Positions 47,152-58,646 of a DNA stretch of 64,000 nt are shown in pieces. How positions within the stretch are numbered: the first letter of the stretch is position 1; the number at the start of each line of letters is the position of its first letter. Made by a program: the position numbers and the translations under genes. The notes below the pieces were generated by a model. That model was not told the origin of the DNA and searched no databases. It saw only the letters and a program-made list of their open reading frames with translations. Source of the DNA: Plecoglossus altivelis (lineage: Eukaryota; Chordata; Actinopteri; Osmeriformes; Plecoglossidae). The stretch lies in contig BROE01000028.1 in the NCBI GenBank assembly GCA_036571765.1, forward strand, positions 5,353,143 through 5,417,142. The letters are read 5' to 3'.

Positions 47152-49560
47152 ATTCCCTCTTTATAATACTTGGGTTTTAAGATTCTTATTACAGGGTTGG
47201 TTCTACTTTATTACAGGGTATTTAACTAGATTTATATCTTTTTTATAGCTTTATAAGCTTGATATACACTAAGACTGAATTTATTTCAGCTCAGTGTTCA
47301 CTGTAGTTGACTGGACTAGCAACTGCAGGTATCTTTCATTTATCTTGCTTCTAATTAAATAAATGTTGATGAATTAACATATATTCACATGGTTGTACTA
47401 TTTGTTCTTTCATTACAAGAGTTGGTTTTAGAATTGTTAGCCAGAAGAGCTCATTCAACTTCAACCAAGTTCTTTGAGAAAAAGTCTTGCGGGGTTTCAT
47501 AATTCACAACTACCACAGTCAACAGGATCACATGGTTATTGGTACTACATTTAAGAATGATCAATTCTGTGTCCCCTCGCAGTACTGCACATTATCCTCA
47601 AGGGGGCGCCAGATCGCTAGTTAATATTCGCAATAACTGTCAAAAGTGATAAGGAAACGCACAGAAAAACAACTTCACAAATCTTTAAAGAACCAAGCTT
47701 TGAAAATGATTGGGGTGTGTTTGATAGATTAAAGACACCCAGGTGACAGCAGAATAACACAATAAGAATAAATCCTTCTGACTACTAACAAATGAAATGA
47801 ACCCAAACAATAAAAAGGCTAGAAAATGGTGCGTACTGAATTGTTAGTTCAACCAGACATTAAATTGTATAAGGTCTTTGTATAAGGAGTGCAGTGAAAA
47901 CATCTGAAGTTTGACTAAACAAGTGAGCAGACTCAGGTTAAACTGCTGGAGGAGTGCCAAAAGTCGTCAGTGACGACTTGAATCCACAGGTCAGGGCACA
48001 AGCAGTAGTAGTTTATTACCAGCAGGGCAAGGTATGATATTTTCTACATCCCTAAAATGGCTCTAACTGATGCCATTGGCTGGCAGTTATGGAACTAAGT
48101 TCCCGGTTGACCATGATTAATCTCTGGCAGCAAAAGTAGGGCAAGGGCCACTTTCCTGGGCCACAACAGCACAGTGCTCGTGAGGTGGTGTGCAGCTTGG
48201 GGCAAGATAAAATGCCATTTTATTGCTCTTCTCAAGAAAGGAATTGGAACATTGATCAGAAAATCAACCTTGCTTCCTTTGAAACGTGACAAACACCTTC
48301 TGTCTTGCTTCTTCCTGGAGCATGGTTAAGTATTATTTGGCTGAAGGTTGACCCTGTGTGTGACAGCAACCTATTGATGACTTGATGCAATGCAGCACCT
48401 TTGGGAATGAGTTTGATCGCGTGCGTCATGCTTGATAAGGACACCAGCCCAGAGCAGCTGTCTGTATTGACAGAACCTCCCGGAAGGTTCTCCCCAACTG
48501 AGGGACCTGGGAGATGAAATGACTCAAAGGAGGAATGCTAAATCCAAACAATTAAATAGACTCTTTTCTTTTGGCACCAAAGTCACAACTTGTGGCCATG
48601 AACAAAATAAGAACATACCGTCCAGTGAGATGCCGCAGCAATAATATTGCGCGAGCCAACAAACATCTTTTAAAAATGAATCCCTGAAGATTATGGCCTG
48701 CAGCTCCTTACAGACCCTTGTAACGTTTGTATTGTCCTGCTGACACACAGTAAAATACTCAAAGTTCTTAAAATAGAAAATGAGCATATTTTGCTTACTA
48801 AGGGCCTTTGAGCGGCCTTTTAAACTGAAGACACAATTGCCAAGGCACGTAGACCATATATGGCTGCTATGTTGAGAGAATAGGTTGAAAAAAGGATGGC
48901 ATTTTAGTTTGTATGCCCAGCAAAAAGTTTTGCCTTACATCAAAGCTCCACAATATCATGACCAAGTCCTTGAAACTAGCAAACAGTAATATATAAAGCT
49001 GTACTGAGCTAACAAGACAAATATGACAGATGTGAACCCCTCTTAAAATGGGAGGTGAAATCTATCCCGTCGCATTTCTGGGGCCTTAGTGCTACTGTTA
49101 GTTAGCACTAAGGTTAGTTCTGTCCAAAACCAGAGACTGAGCCAGTTGAAGGGGATGGACAGCGATGCTATCTCCTCCATAATACAATGCTTTCATGTTC
49201 TCAGATCTTTGCTGGTGCAGCTGCAGGCAACACAGGTTGGACACGCTTCAAAGACACACAAGGTGAGGGGGCACTAGTGTTGGAACTACACCTGCATGCC
49301 CACTCAGTAATGTCTGGTATTACTGTACATACCAAATAAACGGATGGATACATGATATTTTAGAGCATTTCTGATAACGGAAGTATATAGTCAATTTAAG
49401 TGGGGCTACTTTGATATGGCCAGTTTCCCTGAATCAGGAAATGCAAAAACAAAGAACAATTGTTACAGGAATTCAAATGTATAAATCCCCCCTGATTACA
49501 GTTCCTCGGGCCTTCCCCCTTCTCATGCTCCTCCCCTCCCATCTCCTCATCTCAGGATAA
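47152..49560. other. intergenic stretch between ect2 and slc5a5
   Basis: About 2.4 kb of AT-rich sequence without a recognisable exon on either strand. It contains a CTCF-like word around 47596-47611. It marks the join between sequence corresponding to human 3q and human 19p13.11. Confidence 0.7.
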
Positions 49561-49599
49561 GAGAGGCACCTCTGTTGAACAGTGGCAGGTGTTCTCTTC

Positions 49600-50038
49600 C
49601 CTCATCTACCAATCACCATAGTTTCAAAGAACCACTGGACAGTGTTCTGAATCCTTGACGTCGAAGAAGATCAATATCCGCAAGGCGTGAGGTGAGTAAA
49701 GTCACATTCCTCCTTTGAATAGGTGTTTGGTCATTATTTCATATTTCTTTTTGGTGTGAATATTGCATGCGATTCTGATATTGTTTTACAACCATAAACT
49801 TTTATGTCGTCAAACGACAATTATTCTAGTAGCGTATTCTGTAGACCTACTTCTCCATTTAGCCTGGCTGCTATGTAATATTCTATCAACTATCGATATA
49901 GCCTTTCTAATCTGTACACCTTTAAAGTTATGATACAATCCTTCATTCTGATTGAAACATCTGATTTTATTGTTTGTGTTTCTGAAGACTGCTTGACACA
50001 AGAAACACCAGAAGTCAAACTTCTATCTCATTCAAGCC
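49600..50038 (+). promoter_or_regulatory. slc5a5: slc5a5 non-coding first exon and leader
   Basis: A good donor (GAG then GTGAGT) at 49691/49692 ends a probable non-coding exon. A TATAAAT word at 49490-49496 lies roughly 0.1-0.2 kb upstream of it. The leader would resume after the acceptor TTTCTGAAG at about 49988 and reach the ATG at 50039. The start site is inferred. Confidence 0.4.
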
Positions 50039-53000
50039 ATGGAACAAGACGCACCTGCCACTGGCCCATCAACGATGCGGGGCTTCTGTATTGCGGACTA
50101 TGCCGTCTTCGCTGCGATGTTAACAATATCAATGGGCATCGGCTTGTCCCAGATGTTCAAGAAAAGGAAAGGGAGCAAAGCCAACGTGGATGACTTCTTT
50201 ACCGGGGGTCGTAACATGCCAGCGGTGCCCGTGGGGTTGTCTTTGTGCGCCAGCTTCATGTCTGCAGTCCAAGTCCTGGGTGTGCCGGCGGAAGCGTCAC
50301 TTTATGGCTATAAATTCCTCTACATGTGCCTGGGTCAGACCCTCAACTCGTGCTTAACGGCGTACTTTTTCCTGCCGGTTTTCTACAGACTTGGCATCAC
50401 TAGCACCAACCAGGTATCTATGTATTTGAATAATAACAATGATTTAATGATAATATTAATAATAACTATCTCGGAACACAATTCGCAATAGTCACAATGA
50501 TTGTGGTTTCATTGTCTTTGCAGTATTTGTGCAACAAAAATAGACAATTGCTTTTCGACTTAGTGTCTCCTCTCTTTCAGTACCTGAAGATGAGATTTGG
50601 GAGAGGAATGCAGTTACTGGGCAGCCTTCAGTTCATAGTGGCAACAGTAAGAAAAAAGATCAGACACTACGACAGTAAAAATGTTTTCATCGCTAAAAAC
50701 TGAAATGCCCTCATAAATCCCTTCTTTTAGCTCTTGTACACAGGGATTGTCATCTATGCCCCTGCCTTGATCCTTAACCAAGGTAAAATCTCAGGATTTA
50801 ACAAGTAAAAACACAAATCATGTAATTGAATAATTGGAACGTGGTTTTAAAATACGTTCTCACTTTATTTCAGCTACAGGGCTCAATATGTGGGCCTCGC
50901 TCTTTTCCACTGGCCTTATCTGTACCATCTATACCACACTGGTAAGACTGAATCTTCTCCAGATTTGATATCCGATTTATTTCAAAGCAGCCAGTATACT
51001 GCGTTTTTATGAGATAGCTTCACATAAAAGAGGACAATGTAGTCTTCGGAATTGCGATGTCTGCACAAAAAAACTTAATAGTCCAGTCTGTCTTCACGTT
51101 AGGCAACTGTTTCGTGGTTTGTGGCTTGTCAAGTCATACTAGCTAAGAGTACAGTACTGAAAGCGAAAGGATGTAACACTATTTCAAACACAGTCTGAGC
51201 TGGGCCTTGTGAACCAGTCCTTTTGTGTTTTTCCATCCTAGGGAGGGATGAAGGCGGTCATATGGACCGACGTGTTCCAGATCTTCGTCATGCTGTCAGG
51301 CTTCATGGCCATCTTCATCCATGGAACCATTCTCGTTGGCGGGCCTGCACGGGTTCTGGAGATTGCCAACAATGGATCACGCTTAAACTTTAATGAGTAC
51401 GCCTTCTTATCAAATTCTTCACCTTATCCCATGGGATTATAGTTATATATATATATATATATATGTATTCCTTGATAATTTATTTGGATCATTTCCTTTT
51501 CCACCTGTTGTTTGAATGCATAAAATGATTATGCATTTGTAATGCACTTTGCTTGTCCATGCATGGTGTGTTTATAGTTGTTTCAACCGTGTGGTGAAAT
51601 GCGGATGCCAACGGTTAACCTAGTGTACATGTAGCCCAATTCCTTAAAGAGGCAAACAGTAAACTAACACCACTCGCCTTTACAACAACTGCACGCCTGA
51701 TACCTCATAAAACGTTTTACTACACACTTGATGGTATCAGGAAACAGGAAAATAATATTGGCTGTTGTCCCTCTTAGTTTTACGATGTTTTTTAATTTCC
51801 GGACCCTTGCTTTGTAGTCCAATTCCCAAGTGTAATTACAATTCTGTTTTGGGTTCTCAGTTTTGATGTGGACCCCAGAAAGAGGTATACTTTCTGGAGC
51901 TTCTCAGTGGGTGGTACTCTGCTCTGGTTGTCCATGTATGGTGTGAACCAGGCCCAGGTCCAGCGCTACATCTCCTGCAAAACAGAGAGACAGGCCCAGT
52001 GGTGAGTCTTGACCTCTGAACCCCTCTGAACTCAACAAGACCAGGGGGGTGGGGGGGGGCTGAGTTTGCTGAATAAGTCAGGCTTTATTTTCCCTGACGT
52101 AAGCCTGGTTTATTCAGTAAACCCGTTTTGTGGAACAGGCCTCTCATTTAATTCGCTGTTACGTTATTATCGTTTTTTATTATTTTGACTCTCAGGACAA
52201 GAACAGGGTCTTATGTTTGGCAGTCACCTGAAGAAAAAGTGATTTACAGAAAACTGAATCAAGCCAAGTCCACTATAACCCTTTCATCAATCAAAGCTTC
52301 TCCCAAAAACCCAAATCTTTTCCCAGTAGTTTTTTTATTTGACCAACAAAAGACAACAAAGCTGTGTTTCTCTAAAAGTCGTTGTAGTAGTAGCAGTCCA
52401 TAATCAGTGAACAGTGTCCCAGATGCTTTTAATTTCTCTGTTTTGTACAGACAAGAAAGATCTTTGTCCGGTTTTAACAAGTTACAGTCAAAAAACGAAA
52501 TGTAACAACACTAATTTGCTGTGAGCTTGTTCAAAGATCTGTCGTTTTTGGTCGCTTTCGACAGCCACAACGGATCATTGAATTGTTTTAAAAAGTCAAT
52601 TTCACTGTGAATATAATAACTTGCTCTTGAACTAATTCTAAATTTGGCATCAGGGCCTTATTTGTCAATCAGGTGGGGCTTTGTCTCGTCGTGGGAAGCG
52701 CAGCTACCTGTGGCATCGTCATGTATGCACTATACGTAAACTGTGACCCTTTAAAATCCGGGAAGATTTCAGCCCCCGACCAGGTAATGAGGTGCTTGAG
52801 ACTACCACCCTAACATTACTCACACATGGAAAAGAGGCAATAAGGATCTCTGGCTCACACATTTGGAAAGCTAACTTGTGAAAGTATGACGTTCTGAACT
52901 AACTTGAGCGAGACTCCTTTGACATAAGTTTATTTTAACTTGTCTCATTCTGTGTTCTTCTGTCTATAACTATGTGTTTCTTATGTGGCCTGTCTCGGCC

Positions 53001-55760
53001 AGGTCTCCCTGGAAAAAGACATTTAAAATCTCAACAGGACTCTCCTGGTTCCACAATAATTGACAGGTCATTTAAATACTCCCTGTCTCTTTTTCTGAAG
53101 TATATGCCCTACTTGGTGCTGGATATTTTTCGAAACTACCCTGGCTTCCCTGGTCTGTTTCTTTCATGTGCGTACAGCGGAACGTTAAGGTACTTCTTGA
53201 CTACACTCCGAGGCACAACACCATTCATTTCAGTGAAATCAAACGTATCCGCCGAGGACATTGATAGGAGTGTACACATGCCTTCTGTTACAGTACTGCC
53301 TCCACAAGCATCAACGCCATGGCCGCGGTTACCATGGAGGATCTTCTAAAGAAACGTCTGGTCAAGCTCTCCCAGAAGAAGCTTATTCTGATCTCAAAAG
53401 GCTTGTGTGAGTGAACTGTCTGAAATCCTCATCCTTGTCAAATAAGATCTTATCTCATTCATTTGATCTTTTTGAGGGGGTGGGGGGCTCCTGTCAAGGC
53501 ATCCAAGGACACCTAGATTGAATCACGGTGCAAAATAGTCATCCGCTTCAAATGGTGTTATTATATATTATTACAAAGCGAGAAGTACTTCAATATCCTC
53601 TCCAGCTCAGCGTGCTTGTCAGCCTCTGTGAGTGGACAGGACATGTGACGTGTTGAATTCCTGCTTTCCAGCGTTCCTGTACGGAGCAGGGTGCATCACT
53701 GTGGCTGCCCTTGCCTCGCTGCTGGACTGGGGAGTTCTTCAGGTTGTTATCCCTCCCCCCAATCCATGATTTATCCATTCCTGTTAAAAATGTTGCCAGT
53801 TGTTGTGTCCTGTTGCATGATATAGATGCGTGTTTATTACTCACACACCCAAAAATCAACTCACACGGAAAGAAACGGCAGTCGGCAGTATAGTCTACAA
53901 AGAGTTATTATTAAATAGGTTGGAAAAGTCCCTCTGATCTCCACTCCTCCTTCCCAGGGCTCCTTCGTCGTCATGGGGGTAGTCAGTGGTCCACTCCTGG
54001 GTGCTTTCATTCTGGGGATGTTTGTCGCTGCAGCCAACAAGCCGGTGAGTCTGAAGAACAGCTGGCCACTCACGGAACCACTGAAAACCTCCTGACGTCA
54101 GATTCAAGACCTTGTATGAACTGTGGTGGTCAGCAGAAGTCTTTAGCTTTTCAGAACCATGCACATTTACCTTGGGGTTGATAGATAGAATGTTCTAGAG
54201 GATTCCACCCTTGTTTCACTCTTTCTGTTGTTTTACCTCAGACATTGTATAGTGTGTCATCCGAAGCACTTATAAAAAATGAGATACTTATTTTTCTACG
54301 TGACTGGCAATGCTGTATTTCTATGTGACTCGTCATGCATATTTCTACATGACTGGTAATGCTGTATTTCTACATGACTGATAATGCTGTATTTCACTTG
54401 TACCATAACAGGGGGTGTTTTCTGGTGTGTTTGTGGGATTCTGTCTCTCTCTGTGGCTTGCCATCGGCTCTACCCTCTACCCCCCCAGTCCGGTCTCGAT
54501 GGGGGTGTTGCCCACCTGTATAGACTACTGCTTACCTAGCAACAACACACTGTTACAAACACTGAACACTAGCTTGGACATGGGCAGCTCGTTCTCCAAG
54601 CCTTTTCTCCCTGTTCGAATTGGGTAAGGACTCAACACCGCTAAAAAAACAGAATGTCCTCATTTCCCTTTTTGGATCTTTTGAAATGCGTCCCAATGTA
54701 GACATATTTGAGTGTTTTTGGCCTATAAACTGGCCAACGTAGACTGTAGTGTCAACTACGTGTGATAAATGATGATAAAACAGAAAATTATGCAACTTCA
54801 TCGTGACAAAGTTTTGAACATTTCTAACTAGCCTACAGTTTCAAATGGAGGCAAAGTCTGATGAAGCGAGACGCCACTAAAATGTCAACGATCTCTGTCT
54901 TTTTGTTTGATTAGGGGCATACAGGACTTTTACTCCATGTCTTATCTCTACTTTGGTGCTGTGGGTACCAGTTCCACAGTGCTGGTTGGCATCCTGATAA
55001 GCTTTATCACAGGCAAGACCATTTGTACACAATACACTGACAAAATTACGTGGTTGTGCACCTAGATATTTGTAGTCTGCATAGTCTAATATTTGGCAAG
55101 ACCAATTTATACAAAAAACGCAGAAGAAATGATCCGGTTGTACAACTAGATATTTAGATTCCAGTTGTGGCGTTGTTAGGCGAGACTCATATTTATACAT
55201 AAAACACTCAAGAAATTCAATGGTTCTTCAACTAGATATTTCTAGTCCATGTATGAGTTCAAACTGTCTAATGTTTGTCAAAACAGGAGCAACAAAGAGA
55301 AGCTCAATCAGCCCTGGGCTACTGTGGTGGGACCTTCAGAAAAAGACTGTGGAAACTAGTTCTCATTATACAGTAAGTACAGCAAACCTTGAACTGGGAA
55401 CGCATGTCCACCCAAGACAGTTTGATATGAACTATCAGCAGGTTGCAAAGTACTTTTTATTTACACAATACTTCTTTATTACATAAAATCTTCACCTATC
55501 CCAGAGGGGAATTTCCACGTTATTCTACAAGGGACATAGCGATAACAGTGTTCCATAATGTAGAGTACGTCACCGTAAGAGGAAGAACGTATTCTCTGTT
55601 GATTAGATAAGTTTCCCAAATGTGGCTACTATTCTTCCTCCTGTCTCCCCAGGCTGAGCTAATGATCCATCATTCACAGACGGTGGCCCTAACCAGCTTC
55701 CACAAACAGGACGAATACTCCAGGAATCACCCCCACTCTATACTCTCTGGGAAATCATAG
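50039..55760 (+). CDS. slc5a5: slc5a5, sodium/iodide symporter (NIS)
   Basis: Plasma-membrane Na+-coupled iodide transporter of thyroid follicle cells and other epithelia, SLC5 family. Fifteen coding exons give 616 residues (human 643): 50039-50413, 50581-50646, 50731-50782, 50874-50941, 51242-51396, 51861-52001, 52654-52783, 53101-53189, 53294-53406, 53672-53742, 53958-54044, 54412-54623, 54915-55012, 55287-55372 and 55653-55760. NIS-specific blocks are DFFTGGRNMPAVPVGLSLCA, MSAVQVLGVPAEA, LYTGIVIYAPALILNQATGL, GGMKAVIWTDVFQIFVMLSG, LSMYGVNQAQVQRYISC, the Na+-site segment SGTLSTASTSINAMAAVTME and TKRSSISPGLLWWDL. Closely related slc5a8 and slc5a6 fit less well, and ccdc124 nearby gives the human synteny. 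The C-terminal tail is shorter than in human. One intron has a GC donor (after 55012). Confidence 0.95.
51444..51464. repeat. TA microsatellite
   Basis: Short pure TA run in an slc5a5 intron. Confidence 0.9.
54293..54391. repeat. 25-bp minisatellite, 4 copies
   Basis: The unit TTTCTACATGACTGGTAATG plus CTGTA is repeated four times with a few substitutions, ending about 20 bp before the slc5a5 exon at 54412. Confidence 0.9.
55012..55286 (+). repeat. 83-84 bp tandem repeat making up an slc5a5 intron
   Basis: Three diverged units start at 55012, 55095 and 55179 with GGCAAGACC, GGCAAGACC and GGCGAGACT. Each contains a TTTRTACA-like word and ACTAGATATTT. The first unit starts at the splice junction itself. 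Confidence 0.75.
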
Positions 55761-56346
55761 CTCTCTGAGAAATCTTTTTGTAAAAAAAAAGTGATTTCAG
55801 CGCTGCCAACTCTCACACATTGGCTGTGAGATACGCTCACCTGATTGGTTTCCCACGCTGTGCAACCAATCAAATGTGTGCGAGTTGGCAGCCCTCTGAC
55901 TAATGAATTAAATGTTTAAAGGGAAGTTTTTGTGCTTTTCTTCTGGCGTCCTGATGTGAACGTGGGAAAGGGCAGGTGGAGTAGTTCAAATCATTGGGTC
56001 AGATTCTCCAGAGTAGTTCTTGGTTGAATTGTCATGCAACTCGCTGCACACCTGTGACTCTTACCTGAGACAGTGACACTCATTTGACCAGTGAACTACT
56101 GGAACATGTTTTGTAATGCCATTTCTCTGGCAAAGTTAGGATTTGTTTAACGTAGGCAGCAACAGGTTTACTGAGGCAGAACAGCATTGGAGTATGAATC
56201 AAATCATAAATATGCACATTTTAGTGGACTGCAGTGGAGACAATGTGTTCTGCTAAGTAGGGTTTTTTTAAACTGTAAATAAAAGTATTGTGCAGATGTG
56301 CACATTCCATAGTGAACATTTTATAATATGTAACCAAAGTAATAAA
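55761..56346 (+). terminator. slc5a5: slc5a5 3' UTR and polyadenylation signal
   Basis: Non-coding sequence after the stop. It includes a 91-bp inverted repeat at 55802-55892 and ends at AATAAA 56341-56346. The opposing gene's signal lies only about 0.1 kb further on. Confidence 0.65.
55802..55892. repeat. 91-bp inverted repeat (hairpin or MITE-like) in the slc5a5 3' UTR
   Basis: The left end GCTGCCAACTCTCACACATT and the right end AATGTGTGCGAGTTGGCAGC are complementary at 19 of 20 positions. An inner pair, GATTGGTT and AACCAATC, is perfectly complementary. Confidence 0.85.
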
Positions 56347-56458
56347 GAATGTATAAAACCAAGATTGTTGTCATGTGATTCAAGCCCTCTGCCGTTTCAT
56401 TAGACATGCTCTATATAGGCTAACACCAACAATAGCACCTGCTGTGGTATGAAGACAT

Positions 56459-56464
56459 TTTATT
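56459..56464 (-). terminator. polyadenylation signal of the minus-strand gene
   Basis: TTTATT on the plus strand (AATAAA on minus), about 0.4 kb past the stop at 56872. Together with the slc5a5 signal at 56341 it defines two convergent 3' ends about 0.1 kb apart. Confidence 0.5.
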
Positions 56465-56871
56465 GTCATGGAATGAGACTGACCAAATGATTGAAGATAA
56501 CAATTGGGAGGCAATATGCATGCTGGCTTGGTCATATCAATTTTATTCAAGTGAATTGTTACGTATTTACTGTTAGACATCACCAAATGTTGTGTTGTCA
56601 CGGTGCATTATTCCCACTGTGCATTAATGATGAATACATGCGTGCGTAGGTCTCAACTCAAGACAGTTCCTTTCATCGATGTCAACATATGATGTCTCAA
56701 CATAGTCCTTTGCAATGTCCCCGTTGCCCTTAGAGTAATGCACTTCCCTATCATTTTCAGGGATTTCTCAATGTCATTCTTGTCAACAACGTTCAATCTT
56801 GAGCCACTCTGGGCTTGTTGCTTGTTGAAGCAATGAGGAAGCGATCAGCTTTTGTTAAGGGGCTACAGAGA

Positions 56872-57348
56872 TCACCACTCGTCTACCGCCCTGTTGGAAT
56901 CCTCGTCTGCCACCGCGCAGTCCAGGCGTTGAATTCCAGGAAGAGCCAGATCTCTCTGGTTCAGTTTTTCGAGGAACGACGAGAGAAGTCGCTTGTTTAA
57001 ATGGTCAGTGAGCGTCCTCTCTTCAGCTTGGTCCTTGTTTCCTTCTAGCTGTGAGAATACCTGCGAATTTGCGTCGCCTGCTTGTAGTGGCGCGCCCGTT
57101 TCGTCGTAGGACAAACCATTCAAATGCCCGTCGCTCCCTTTAGACTCCTCTTGGCCTCTACTACCACCACAATCACCGGTAGCTTCTGACTCCATTTCCA
57201 CCGACGTTAAATTAGTCTGCAGGGCCACATTTTCTAATTCTTTGATTCGTTTGCTTGTAAGTGGATTTACGGCAGCTAGGCGTACATGAATAGGTTCATT
57301 TCCAGCCAACTCAGAGCTGTTGTTGAAATCATCTCCTGCTTGCTCCAT
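56872..57348 (-). CDS. unrecognised 158-residue protein
   Basis: I do not recognise the family. The reading frame is intact from the ATG at 57348 to TGA at 56872-56874 in one exon. The product is hydrophilic and acidic, without signal peptide, membrane segment or cysteine-rich motif. A possible helical part is LTSKRIKELENVALQ near residue 30, and an amphipathic C-terminal block is DHLNKRLLSSFLEKLNQRDL (about 114-133). Reasons to call it a gene: no low-complexity composition, a minus-strand AATAAA at 56459-56464 giving a sensible 3' UTR, and a head-to-head arrangement with ccdc124 across a CRE-like promoter. It converges with slc5a5. It could be a small nuclear or adaptor protein; that is only a guess. 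Confidence 0.7.
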   Translation of the reverse strand: MEQAGDDFNNSSELAGNEPIHVRLAAVNPLTSKRIKELENVALQTNLTSVEMESEATGDCGGSRGQEESKGSDGHLNGLSYDETGAPLQAGDANSQVFSQLEGNKDQAEERTLTDHLNKRLLSSFLEKLNQRDLALPGIQRLDCAVADEDSNRAVDEW

Positions 57349-57700
57349 AATGATCAGTCATGCGCAGTCAGCGCGACGTAGAGCACCCTCTTGTGGCTAA
57401 TGTGGCGCATTGCTCTGACTTCGGATAAAATAAAACCTTTTTTCTCCTTTAGATGATTTTTCAATGATTATATTAAGTGCATGAATACGGGCTTGCGTGT
57501 GTGCATTATATTTCAACATGTTATCCATAAAACAGTTTAATTAAAATATTGTGTGGAATCTGATTTTCTAGAGAGGTAAACGTCACTTATATGCTGCCGT
57601 TTCCTCCTGTACGTCATTATTGTGCGTCATTTACGGAAGGGGGTGGTGGATGCCCATTCGAATCAACAATACTCTGTTGTTGTTCAGGTACTGCTTATTT
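57349..57700. promoter_or_regulatory. candidate bidirectional promoter for the minus-strand gene and ccdc124
   Basis: Between the divergent start codons lie TACGTCAT (57610-57617) and TGCGTCAT (57623-57630), two CRE/ATF-type sites 13 bp apart. A CTCF-like word on the minus strand is at 57380-57397. No TATA box is evident. A weak donor (CAG then GTACTG) at 57687/57688 may end a ccdc124 leader exon. Confidence 0.45.
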
Positions 57701-58069
57701 CACTAACGTGTAGTGCGACAAAACATATAGCTTTGAATGACTTTTGACATATTTCATTGCCAGTGCTCCTTCGTAAACTACCGACACTTGCCTATCGCCT
57801 TCCCAGGCGCCTTCCATCGACGATAGCTACCACAGCTCGCAGCCAGCTATCTAACTAGCTTTCAAGCTATTTTTGACACATTTGTTAAAATGCAAGCCCT
57901 CTTTACAAGCTAACTGTCAACCTGGCCCGCCAGATATATGTCTAGTGCTCTTTACGAATTGATTGCCCAAATGGCTTGTCCATTTTCGCAGCCAAATAGC
58001 TATAAACATATAATGTCCCTGTGCATTTGACTCTTCTTTCCCCGCTCTAGCTGAAGAGTAGTCATTGGA

Positions 58070-58589
58070 ATGCCGAAAAAGTTCCAGGGCGAGAACTCCA
58101 AGGCGGCCACTGCCAAGGCCCGCAAGGCAGAGGCTAAAGCAGTGGTAGACGCCCGCAAAAAGCAGGAACTGGAGGACGCCCTTTGGCAGGAGAACGATAA
58201 ACACGTGCTAAAGAAAGAGCAGAGAAAGGTGAGCCGCACCACGCTGCACGTATGTTAAGTTTCCCGACGTGGAGACAGTCATGACTGCTCAGTCAGTCCT
58301 CCACCTGGATTGAAAAAAAAATGGAAGATGGTTGTCATCCAATGAGTACCAGACTACATAGTTCTGTGTACCTCTATTCAGGATGACAAGGAAAAAAAGC
58401 GGCTGGAGGCTTTGGAAAGAAAAAAGGAGAACCAGCGACTCCTAGACGAGGAGAGTGCAAGGATCCGCGGAAGAGCCACAGCCAAGGAGCTGGCGACCGG
58501 CAAAGTCACCAGGGCCCAGATTGAGGAGACTCTTCGCATCCAGCAGCTGGAGGAAGAGCCCACGCAGAAAGGTTCCAGTTCCCAACCCC

Positions 58590-58646
<57 letters not shown>

